Positions 1 to 7,639 of a stretch of DNA of 49,245 nucleotides are shown here, in pieces (positions within the stretch are counted from its first letter, which is position 1; every line of letters begins with the position of its first letter). The translations under genes were made by a program, and so were the position numbers. The DNA is taken from the NCBI GenBank assembly GCA_035545895.1, contig DASZXJ010000006.1, forward strand, positions 1-49,245, given 5' to 3'. A model generated the notes under the pieces. The model saw only the letters and a list, made by a program, of their open reading frames with translations. It was not told where the DNA came from and ran no database searches. Origin of the DNA: DASZXJ01 sp035545895 (GTDB taxonomy: Bacteria > Planctomycetota > Phycisphaerae > Tepidisphaerales > Tepidisphaeraceae).

Positions 1-236
1 ATCTTCGTCATTCGGATTTCGTCATTGATTCGTCATTCTGATTTGGTCATTCGTCATTCAGGTTATGGTCATTGGGATTTTGTTGGTCATTGGGACTTGG
101 CCATTGGTCATTAGATCCCAATTTCCCCGCCAACCCCCGCCACTGGTTGCCTAGCGAACGATGCGGTATCCCACCGTACCCTCCTACGGGTAAACTCGCT
201 GCATTCGCCTCCGTTGAGGGCCGCAGCGCAGCCGGG
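1..236. repeat. Intergenic repeat, copy 1
   Basis: The first 115 bases are 7-nt words related to GGTCATT, GGGATTT and GGACTTG. They are followed by a conserved GC-rich block holding GCGAACGATGCG, CCCACCGTACCCTCCTACGG and CCGCAGCGCAGCC. A near-identical copy lies at 14322-14517. The block contains a short hairpin (CCGTA-CCCTCC-TACGG). No credible gene is present; the open frames across it differ between the copies. It may continue left of the window. Confidence 0.85.
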
Positions 237-317
237 GATGGGTAAAGAACTCCCCCGAATTGACGGGTATTGACCCTTTCCTTACGATTCCCGGTTCGCC
301 TGTTGTAAAGGTACTGA

Positions 318-1070
318 ATGCTCGCCATTGTCAGCGACATCCATGGGAATCTCGAAGCCTTCACCGTCGTGCTGGAAGAGATCCAGCGGCGGGGGATTAC
401 GGAAATTGTCTGTCTGGGCGATGTGGTCGGGTATGGGCCTAACCCCATGGAATGCCTTGACTTGGTGATCAAGAACTGCCCCAAGCGGGCGCTGATGGGC
501 AATCACGACTTCGCGGTGTTCTACGAACCGTTCAATTTCAATAGCGGCGCGGAGATGGCGTGTTTCTGGACGCGCCAGCAGTTTGAAAACGACCCGGACC
601 CGGTCCGGCGGGCCAATCGATGGAAATTCCTCGGCGATCTGCCGGCTCGGATCAAAAACGACCGTTTCCTGGCGGTGCATGCCTCGCCACGCAGGCCGAT
701 CAACGAATACATCTTTCCGGACGACATTTACACGAATCCGACGAAGTTTGTGAGCATCTTCGAACGCTTTGAAAAGCTCTGTTTTGTCGGACATACCCAT
801 GTGCCGGGGGTCTTTCTAGAAGGGCCTGATTTTTATAGTCCTGACGAACTTGACTACAAGATGGAAATCACCGACGAAAAAGCCATCATCAACGTGGGCA
901 GCGTTGGCCAGCCGCGTGATCGGGATCCGCGAAGCAGCTTTGTCATATTGAATGACAACACGCTGGAGTTCGTACGATTGCCCTACGATGTGGACACCAC
1001 GGTGAGGAAGGTCGAGGCCATTTCACAACTGGATGATTTTCTGGGTACGAGGCTTCTCGACGGACGATGA
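318..1070 (+). CDS. Metallophosphoesterase, YfcE/MJ0936-like
   Basis: A 250-residue calcineurin-like phosphoesterase, probably a cytoplasmic metal-dependent phosphodiesterase of unknown substrate. Dimetal motifs are visible in order: SDIHGN (about 6-11), GDVVGYGPNP (34-43), GNHD (61-64), a His in VHASPRRP and GHTHVPG (about 157-163). Length fits single-domain bacterial members, and no signal peptide or membrane helix is seen. The ATG has AAAGG about six bases upstream. It stands alone, 87 bp before yidC and on the same strand, so cotranscription is possible. The family is clear; the exact substrate cannot be told from sequence. Confidence 0.9.
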   Translation: MLAIVSDIHGNLEAFTVVLEEIQRRGITEIVCLGDVVGYGPNPMECLDLVIKNCPKRALMGNHDFAVFYEPFNFNSGAEMACFWTRQQFENDPDPVRRANRWKFLGDLPARIKNDRFLAVHASPRRPINEYIFPDDIYTNPTKFVSIFERFEKLCFVGHTHVPGVFLEGPDFYSPDELDYKMEITDEKAIINVGSVGQPRDRDPRSSFVILNDNTLEFVRLPYDVDTTVRKVEAISQLDDFLGTRLLDGR

Positions 1071-1157
1071 AGCATACCGATTCGGACTTCAAATCTCCGA
1101 TTTCAAACATGAATTGGGCTCTCGGCTGGCAATGGAAGACAGGGAAATAAGGTCATA

Positions 1158-3209
1158 ATGGACAATCGACGGATGATTACGGGGATGTTGATCGCGATGG
1201 CGATCGTGCTGATGTGGCAGCCGGTGCTGACGTTCGTCGGCACGAAGCTGGGCTATGACATGGCCCCGCCCAAGCCGCCGACGACTCAGGTGGCGGATGC
1301 TTCGACGACCAATCCGTCAACGCAACCCGTGGCGACGACGTCGGCTGCGATGGTCGCGCCGCCCACGACCGCCGCCATTCGCGCTATTGCGTCGGCCAAT
1401 CTGTCGCCAGCCATCATCGGGTCGGCAACCGCCAACGATCCGAAATTCAAGATGGCCCTGAAGATATCCCCGCTGGGCGCGGGATTGGACGAGGTCGTCC
1501 TCAACGAATTCACCGCCACCGCGCGTAAGAAGGACCCATACGTTTTCCAGCAGCCTTATGGTGTGGATGCAGCAGCGATCCGGTCGATGGCCAGTCGCTC
1601 GATCACCCTCAACGGTGTGACGACCGATCTATCATCGGTTGCGTGGAATCTGGACAGCTCAGACGCGGGCTCTGCGACATATTCGGTGGCGATTGCCGAT
1701 GAGACCGGGCCGGCGCTGCGGATTCGAAAGACGTACCAGATTGCAGCACCATCAGATTCAAGCCAGGGCTACGAGGTTTCGGTCGATCAGGCCTTTGAAA
1801 ACCTGACCGATCATGAGCTGAAGTTTCAGTCGGTTTTGAATGGCCCGACCGTTCCGCCTCGCGAGCAGGACCGCGGCGGCGAGCGGCATATCCTGGCGGG
1901 GTATTTCATCAAGGATCACATCGATGTCACGCATGAGCTGATCGATTCGTATTCCGAAAAAGCGCCGACGCGTGAATATGCGAAGGACAAGCAGGACGAT
2001 TCCGCCATGTGGGCCGGCGCGACGAGCAGTTATTTCCAGGCCATCGCTCATCCGATTTCTGTGAAAGACCCCAATGCGACTGCGGAATACATCAAAACGA
2101 TCAGCGGCAAAGCAGTGAACATCAAGCCAGACCAAAAGGCCGAGGATCGCGAGGTGGAACTCACCCTCGCCACGACTGATTTAACCGTGCCGGGCAAGCA
2201 GGCGTTGTCTCTGCCGATGAAGGTCTTCTTCGGGCCTCGCCAGCGCAAGTTGCTGGAGAGCGATTATTACAGTTCGTTGCCTCGCGCATTCGATCAATCG
2301 CTGGTTCTGACCAGCGGGCCTTGCGGATATTGCACGTTTCAATGGCTGATCGGAATTCTCGTCTTCCTGCTTCGCGGGTTACATACGCTGTTCCTCGGCG
2401 ATTGGGGATTGGCCATCATCGGGCTGGTCGTGCTCGTTCGATTCATCCTCCATCCAGTGACGCGTCGGTCGCAAATCTCCATGTCGCGCATGAGCAAGAT
2501 GGGCCCGGAAGTTGAACGCCTGAAAAAGAAGTACGGCGACAACAAGGAAGAACTGAACAAAGCCATGATGGGGCTCTACAAAGAGCAGGGCATCGCACCG
2601 ATCCTTGGCTGCCTGCCGATGCTTTTGCAGATGCCGGTCTGGCTGGCGCTGTGGCAGGCGCTGCAGACGACGTTCGAACTTCGCCATGCATCGTTCCTCT
2701 GGGGATTGACGTGGATTCATGACCTGTCCAAACCGGACCATCTGCTGGAATGGTCTTCGGTTCCGTTTTTATTCTGGACGATTTCCGGGTTGAATGTGTT
2801 GCCGATCCTGATGGGCGTGATCTTCTGGCTTCAAATGAAATATCAGCCCAAGCCCGCCAGCCTGACGCCCGAGCAGGAACAGCAGCAGAAGATGATGCAA
2901 TTCATGATGCCCGTGCTGTTTCCCTTGATGCTCTACAGCGGTCCGAGCGGATTGAATCTGTACATTCTGACCAGCACCGGCATCGGCATCATCGAAAGCA
3001 AGATCATTCGCGACCATCTCAAGCAGCGCGAAGAGGCCGAGAAGGCCGGCCGGGTGATTATCGACGCCAAGCCGACGCGCGCATCCAAGCAACTGCAAAA
3101 TGACGACAAGGACAAGGACGTAAAAAAGAAGACCGGCCTGGCCGGGTGGTGGCAGCAATTGCTGGAACAGGCCGAGCAGGTGAAGCGCGACGCTGAAAAG
3201 CGCAAATAA
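1158..3209 (+). CDS. yidC: Membrane protein insertase YidC
   Basis: A 683-residue YidC/Oxa1/Alb3 insertase that places proteins in the inner membrane alone or with SecYEG. The N-terminus has one membrane helix (about 5-25), then a Pro/Thr/Ala-rich stretch and a large periplasmic beta domain (about 90-380) as in Gram-negative YidC. The conserved insertase domain begins near 395, with the hydrophilic-groove Arg in LVVLVRFILHPVTRR, the cytoplasmic hairpin (MGPEVERLKKKYG) and further helices to about 615. The last 70 residues are strongly charged (KDKDVKKK, VKRDAEKRK), fitting a ribosome-binding tail. mnmE follows after nine bases, an order common in the rnpA-yidC-mnmE region of bacteria. Confidence 0.97.
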   Translation: MDNRRMITGMLIAMAIVLMWQPVLTFVGTKLGYDMAPPKPPTTQVADASTTNPSTQPVATTSAAMVAPPTTAAIRAIASANLSPAIIGSATANDPKFKMALKISPLGAGLDEVVLNEFTATARKKDPYVFQQPYGVDAAAIRSMASRSITLNGVTTDLSSVAWNLDSSDAGSATYSVAIADETGPALRIRKTYQIAAPSDSSQGYEVSVDQAFENLTDHELKFQSVLNGPTVPPREQDRGGERHILAGYFIKDHIDVTHELIDSYSEKAPTREYAKDKQDDSAMWAGATSSYFQAIAHPISVKDPNATAEYIKTISGKAVNIKPDQKAEDREVELTLATTDLTVPGKQALSLPMKVFFGPRQRKLLESDYYSSLPRAFDQSLVLTSGPCGYCTFQWLIGILVFLLRGLHTLFLGDWGLAIIGLVVLVRFILHPVTRRSQISMSRMSKMGPEVERLKKKYGDNKEELNKAMMGLYKEQGIAPILGCLPMLLQMPVWLALWQALQTTFELRHASFLWGLTWIHDLSKPDHLLEWSSVPFLFWTISGLNVLPILMGVIFWLQMKYQPKPASLTPEQEQQQKMMQFMMPVLFPLMLYSGPSGLNLYILTSTGIGIIESKIIRDHLKQREEAEKAGRVIIDAKPTRASKQLQNDDKDKDVKKKTGLAGWWQQLLEQAEQVKRDAEKRK

Positions 3210-3218
3210 TCCAATCCA

Positions 3219-4520
3219 ATGACCAACGGCGACACGATTGCCGCGATCAGCAGCGCGACCGGACCGGCCCAGCGCATGATCGTCCGCGCCAGCGGGCCGA
3301 TGGTTCCACAAATCCACGCGAAATTGACCGGCACATCGGGGTTCGAAGCAGGCGCGCGCCATTGCCCGATCATCTTCAATCGCCTGTCCGTGCCGGCATG
3401 GGTTTATTCGTTTACGCAGCCTCATAGTGTCACCAGCGAAGATGTCATCGAACTGCATATTCCCGGAAATCCGTTGCTTGCTCGCATGCTGCTCGATGAG
3501 TTGATTCGTCTCGGCGCGCGTCAGGCCGAGCCAGGGGAATTCACCGCGCGATCCTATTTTAACGGCAAGATCGGTTTATCCCAAGCCGAAGGAGTCGCGG
3601 CTGTCATTGCCGCGCACAGCGATCGCGAACTCGCGGCCGCCCGGCAACTGATGGCGGGGGAACTCGCCCGGCAACTCAATCCAATCACCGACCAGCTTGC
3701 ACAAACCCTCGCGCTGGTCGAAGCGGGCATCGATTTCAGCGAAGAGGATATTTCGTTCATCACGCGGCAGCAGATTGCCGGGCATATCGACTCGGCCGAT
3801 CAATCGCTGAACAACCTGCTCGCCAATAGTTCGCGTTTTGAACGACTCTCCCACGAGCCGGGCATCGTGCTGGCAGGCAGGCCCAACGCCGGTAAAAGCA
3901 CGTTGCTCAACGCACTGGCCGGCCACGAGCGGGCGGTCATTTCACCCCAAGCCGGCACGACGCGCGATGCGCTCTGGGCGCTGGTCCGGTTGCCGCGCGG
4001 AATGGTTCGCATGATCGATGTCGCGGGAATCGAAGACCAAGGCAACGATCAGGAGATCGCCCGTTCCATGCAGCAGCAAGCCATCCGCGCCATCGAGGAA
4101 GCCGACCTCGTCGTGCTCGTCCGCGATTGCATGGACATTCGCCAGGATATCCAGCTCCCGCGACATCCCGACCTGCGCGTCCTGACCAAGATTGATCTGC
4201 TTTCGCAGGCGCATGCTTCCTCCCACGCCATTCAAATCAGCGCCAAGTCCGGCACGGGCCTGGAACAACTTCGCCATGTGCTCGACACGGTTGCGTTTGG
4301 CAGGCTTGATCGAGGAGCCGTGCTGGCCCTGAATGCACGACACGTGCAATCCATCCAGGACTGCCGCGATGCCCTCGCCCGCGCCAAAGCCCAATCGATG
4401 CCCGAGATCATCGCCATGGAATTGCGTCACGCGCTGGATGCACTAGGCCGAGTCATCGGCGACATCAGCCCGGACGATGTGCTGGGCAGGGTTTTCGCTG
4501 CGTTCTGTATTGGGAAGTGA
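3219..4520 (+). CDS. mnmE: tRNA uridine-5-carboxymethylaminomethyl GTPase MnmE
   Basis: A 433-residue MnmE (TrmE), slightly shorter than the usual 450. With MnmG it modifies the wobble uridine of certain tRNAs. The N-terminal folate-binding domain runs to about 115. The G domain carries G1 GRPNAGKST (about 220), G2 GTTRDAL, G3 DVAG and a G4 of TKID instead of NKxD. The protein ends FCIGK, matching the family's catalytic C-x-G-K end. The ATG lies nine bases after the yidC stop with no obvious ribosome-binding site, suggesting translational coupling. No mnmG is in the window. Confidence 0.96.
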   Translation: MTNGDTIAAISSATGPAQRMIVRASGPMVPQIHAKLTGTSGFEAGARHCPIIFNRLSVPAWVYSFTQPHSVTSEDVIELHIPGNPLLARMLLDELIRLGARQAEPGEFTARSYFNGKIGLSQAEGVAAVIAAHSDRELAAARQLMAGELARQLNPITDQLAQTLALVEAGIDFSEEDISFITRQQIAGHIDSADQSLNNLLANSSRFERLSHEPGIVLAGRPNAGKSTLLNALAGHERAVISPQAGTTRDALWALVRLPRGMVRMIDVAGIEDQGNDQEIARSMQQQAIRAIEEADLVVLVRDCMDIRQDIQLPRHPDLRVLTKIDLLSQAHASSHAIQISAKSGTGLEQLRHVLDTVAFGRLDRGAVLALNARHVQSIQDCRDALARAKAQSMPEIIAMELRHALDALGRVIGDISPDDVLGRVFAAFCIGK

Positions 4521-4645
4521 ATCACAGAGCCACGAAGACACGAAGTGGACTAAGGAAGCACGAAGAATTTCTAACCGCCCACCCGGTCCCTCTCCCGGTC
4601 CACTGGTAGTTCCGGCACGGTGGTGAGGGCAGCTTTGCCCCAGCG
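4521..4645. other. Intergenic stretch with CACGAAG words and a CCTCTCCC half-palindrome
   Basis: Downstream of mnmE is a run of related words (CACAGAGCCACGAAGACACGAAG) and then GGTCCCTCTCCCGGTCC, which resembles one arm of the CCTCTCCC/GGGAGAGG palindrome found in the mutL linker. No gene and no clear terminator hairpin with a U-tract is seen. Confidence 0.5.
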
Positions 4646-4918
4646 ACCGGTAATCTCGCATGCAAAGACGGGAAGCAGAGCTTGCCGAACGGTAAGGATC
4701 GCGTGTTTACCGGTAAGCAGCACTTATTTACCGGTAAACACGGCGCGCCGAGGGGTAATTACCGCGCGCAGGACGGGAATGACGCGCTCTCGCCTGGGAA
4801 TAACGGCGCGCCGCCCGGGAATGGCCGCGCAATTCCCGGGAATAAGACGCTCTCGCCCGGGAATTAACGCGCGCCGACCGGCAAGCATCCGCTCTTTCCC
4901 GGGAATTACCGCTTCTCG
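4646..4918. repeat. Tandem array: 13 contiguous 21-bp units
   Basis: Reading from 4646 the sequence divides into thirteen consecutive units of exactly 21 bp with no spacers, plus a weak fourteenth (4919-4939). Unit positions 5 (G) and 7-8 (AA) are invariant; the unit head is usually CCCGGGAAT or ACCGGTAA. Tails recur every third unit: GGCGCGCCG-like in units 5, 8 and 11, and CGCTCTCG-like in units 7, 10 and 13. This gives an apparent 63-bp higher-order period. Because 21 is a multiple of 3, every frame reads as a heptapeptide repeat. No frame has a convincing start or conserved context, so coding is not proposed. Confidence 0.9.
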
Positions 4919-4939
4919 ACATGTAAGTAAGTCCTTAAT

Positions 4940-5205
4940 CAAGCATGCAAGGCACCTGAAGCTGCCGTTTTCGATCCTTCTGCGTGTTGCCATAGCCGGT
5001 TTTCTTGGTACGGACTGCCTAAGCTACGAAAGGGGCGGAATTATCGAACCGGGAAGTGGGCTTCAAAAGAGAAACGGGGAGACGATACTTAGTATTGCAT
5101 AAACTGGCGCTGATGCAACAACGATTTGGATCGCCGAATGCTGTATGATTGTGGATATTCTCGTAAAACTATTTGAAGTCGTGCCAATTAGCAGCGGGGC
5201 GAAAT
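4940..5205. other. AT-richer leader before the DUF262 gene
   Basis: The 266 bases between the 21-bp array and the DUF262 start hold no recognisable gene. TATGAT at about 5143 is a possible -10 element, but no good -35 is seen. Composition is visibly more AT-rich than around mnmE and resembles the following gene, so the stretch may have arrived with it. Confidence 0.4.
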
Positions 5206-7383
5206 ATGGACGCCAGAGCAAAATCAGTTCGCGAAATACTACACTCGGGTGATCAGTACCTAATCCCGTTCTTCCAGCGTTCATACTCGTGGGATAAGGA
5301 GCAATGGAAACGCCTTGCTGACGACCTTGACGTACTGCTCGATGACGATTCTCGTGTCCAGCATTTCTTAGGACCATTGGTTTGTACGCCAAGCCAACAC
5401 GTTCCCGGCGAAGTTAATGCGTATCAATTGATCGATGGTCAGCAAAGGCTGACAACGCTCACACTGCTGTTAACAGCGCTTCGCGATTCAGCCTTAGACA
5501 AGCAGGACAAAGATTTTGCGGCCGAGATAGAAGAGGATTTACTTGTACACAAGCGCAAACTCGGACTTCAACGTTACAAAATTGTTCCCCGCGTTGGGGA
5601 TCGCACAGTTTACTCGAATCTAATGGACCGCAAAGAGTTCGAGCAGCGCCCCCTATCTTCATTGCTAAAAGCTCATTCCTATTTCCGTAAGTGGATTGAT
5701 AAGAAAGACTCCAATGAATCGAACGCAATAAAAAGAATCTTTGCGGCTGTGGCGGATCGCCTTTCGTTGGTCGTTATTACAATTGCAGGTGAGAATCCCT
5801 ACGAAATATTTGAGAGCCTGAACTCCACGGGTTTGCCGCTTCAAGAATCTGACCTTATCCGAAATTACATATTCATGCAGGTCCCGCTCGATCAACAGGA
5901 TGCGTTCAACGTGGAGCATTGGGGACCCTTCGAAACGTTGTTGCAGGAGAAGCACGCTGATGCCTCGATCGATGCGACCAGCTTTTACCGCGATTACTTA
6001 ATGCGTCAGGGAAAGTACTCCAAGCGCAGATCGACCTTTGTGGACTTCAAAGAGCAGAATCGGGCGCGTGGATTAACGCCCGTAGATCAAGTTAAGGAGC
6101 TGCGCCGTCTGCTGAAACTCTTCAGGCTAATCGAAGGAATTGACCGCGCGGAATTACGCGATGTGGACCAGGCTTTGTCCGATCTACGGCAGCTTGAAGT
6201 TTCGACTGCAAATCCGGTCTTGCTCGCGCTGTTGGAACGTTGGCAGTCCGGAATGTTGGATGCCGCAAATCTGGCGGAATGCCTTGTTGATTTATCAAGC
6301 TTCGTACTTCGCCGCAGTGTTTGTAATCTGTCTACCCGCGGCTATGGCCAGTGGTTCCCTGATTCAATTACCCATTTCGGTGACAATCCATGCGAAGGAC
6401 TCAAGAAATATTTCGCTGACCGTGGGTGGCCATCCGACCGGGCGTTTACGGCGTCACTTATGGGGTTTGAGCTCTATCGAAGAGAAGCGAAGAAAACCAG
6501 ATTGATACTTGATCGATTGGAGGCATTGTATGGTCACAAAGAGAAGGTTGATCCAAGGGGTCTCACTATTGAGCACATCTTATCGCAGAATCCGGATAAT
6601 TCGGCGATCTCAGAGTTCGAGCAGGTCTTAGGTGGCGTAGGAAATTGGTATCCAATCCACCAGAAATGGATTCATACCCTCGGCAACCTCACACTAACCG
6701 GATACAACCGGGAATTAAGTAATCGATCCTATACATTGAAACGCCCAGCGCTATTGGAAAGTAATTTGGTTCTCAATAAATACTTCGAGAACATAGAGCA
6801 ATGGGGACCTGCAGAGATTGAATCGAGGACGATTAAACTCGCCAAGGAAATCACCACATGCTGGCCTAATCCCTTTCCCTCGCCGGAAGGAGAGGAGGAG
6901 GTTCTTCCTCGCTGGAGAGGTACTCGCTTCGATATCGATGGCTTACGGCAAGCATCGGTTGCCAACCTCGCTCAGCATCTGCACACCAAACTTGAAAATG
7001 AAGCCTACGCACGGTTTATCGGCAAGAATCTGCGATTGGTGTGTCTGGCCGCTCGACCACGCAGCGATGGCAAAATCACGCGGTACTGGTTCGGGATTCT
7101 ACCGGGGCAAGTCGAATTTCTTAAGCGACCGGGATCACAATACGTCGCTCTTAGCTGCGGCTCGCCCGAACGTCTTCTTCTCTTCACCCTCGCGGAGTTT
7201 GAGCCGCTAATTCAGCAGATGAATTTCACGGATCGCACGGATTGGGAGGCTGACAAAGATCCGTCACTTCCGCACGAAAGACATTGGCACATTAAGGTAT
7301 CTTGGGGTGACCAGATTCTTCTGGACCAGCCAAGATCGGGTACGCAGCTGGATATTACGTCTCATCTATGCAAGGTTTCATAG
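5206..7383 (+). CDS. DUF262/DUF1524 protein, GmrSD-like nuclease (putative defence)
   Basis: A 725-residue protein of the GmrSD/DUF262 family. The N-terminal DUF262 domain has IPFFQRSYSWDKEQW (20-34), the nucleotide-site motif DGQQRLTTL (from 77) and FESLNSTG (from 202). The DUF1524 His-Me-finger-like nuclease part has IEHILSQ (around 456; families usually show IEHILPQ) and LGNLTLTGYN (from 492). The last 150 residues, with YWFGILPGQ and YVALSCGSPE, are an extra domain I cannot name. Known GmrSD proteins are type IV, NTP-dependent enzymes cutting modified phage DNA; that role here is inference. ATG 5206 fits the family start better than the upstream TTG at 5173. Codon use is AT-richer than in the neighbours, suggesting acquisition. 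It is a lone gene without a methylase. Confidence 0.88.
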   Translation: MDARAKSVREILHSGDQYLIPFFQRSYSWDKEQWKRLADDLDVLLDDDSRVQHFLGPLVCTPSQHVPGEVNAYQLIDGQQRLTTLTLLLTALRDSALDKQDKDFAAEIEEDLLVHKRKLGLQRYKIVPRVGDRTVYSNLMDRKEFEQRPLSSLLKAHSYFRKWIDKKDSNESNAIKRIFAAVADRLSLVVITIAGENPYEIFESLNSTGLPLQESDLIRNYIFMQVPLDQQDAFNVEHWGPFETLLQEKHADASIDATSFYRDYLMRQGKYSKRRSTFVDFKEQNRARGLTPVDQVKELRRLLKLFRLIEGIDRAELRDVDQALSDLRQLEVSTANPVLLALLERWQSGMLDAANLAECLVDLSSFVLRRSVCNLSTRGYGQWFPDSITHFGDNPCEGLKKYFADRGWPSDRAFTASLMGFELYRREAKKTRLILDRLEALYGHKEKVDPRGLTIEHILSQNPDNSAISEFEQVLGGVGNWYPIHQKWIHTLGNLTLTGYNRELSNRSYTLKRPALLESNLVLNKYFENIEQWGPAEIESRTIKLAKEITTCWPNPFPSPEGEEEVLPRWRGTRFDIDGLRQASVANLAQHLHTKLENEAYARFIGKNLRLVCLAARPRSDGKITRYWFGILPGQVEFLKRPGSQYVALSCGSPERLLLFTLAEFEPLIQQMNFTDRTDWEADKDPSLPHERHWHIKVSWGDQILLDQPRSGTQLDITSHLCKVS

Positions 7384-7639
7384 TCGCGCTTTCCGCCATG
7401 CACCTATACTGAATTTTAATCGCACCGTTTGTGCCGATATTGCGGACGCTATTTTCAGACGCCGAACTGACGCGCGGGACGTGGGCTCCTCAGCTTATCG
7501 TCTACAAAATCAAGGGGTTCTTACGGTGGTCCCTTTGCGTCATTTAACACGCTCGTTCTGTCTCTTGCCTTTACACACCCCTCATCCCCAGCGAAGATTG
7601 CACACAAGCGGATCGACTCGTCCATTCGAGGGAGGCCAC
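7384..7639. other. Intergenic stretch, no gene seen
   Basis: These 256 bases separate the DUF262 gene from the pilin-tailed protein. A frame is open through here into the next gene, but its translation is low in conserved features and precedes a clear signal peptide, so it is taken as upstream non-coding DNA. GGAGG at 7631-7635 is the ribosome-binding site of the next gene. Confidence 0.5.

Noticed and set aside
4646..4939. CRISPR-like look of the 21-bp repeat
   Set aside because: Units are contiguous with no unique spacers, units vary, and no cas gene is near.
5173..5205. TTG start eleven codons before the DUF262 ATG
   Set aside because: The added residues lack family support, and ATG 5206 gives the usual spacing to the IPxFQRxYxW motif.
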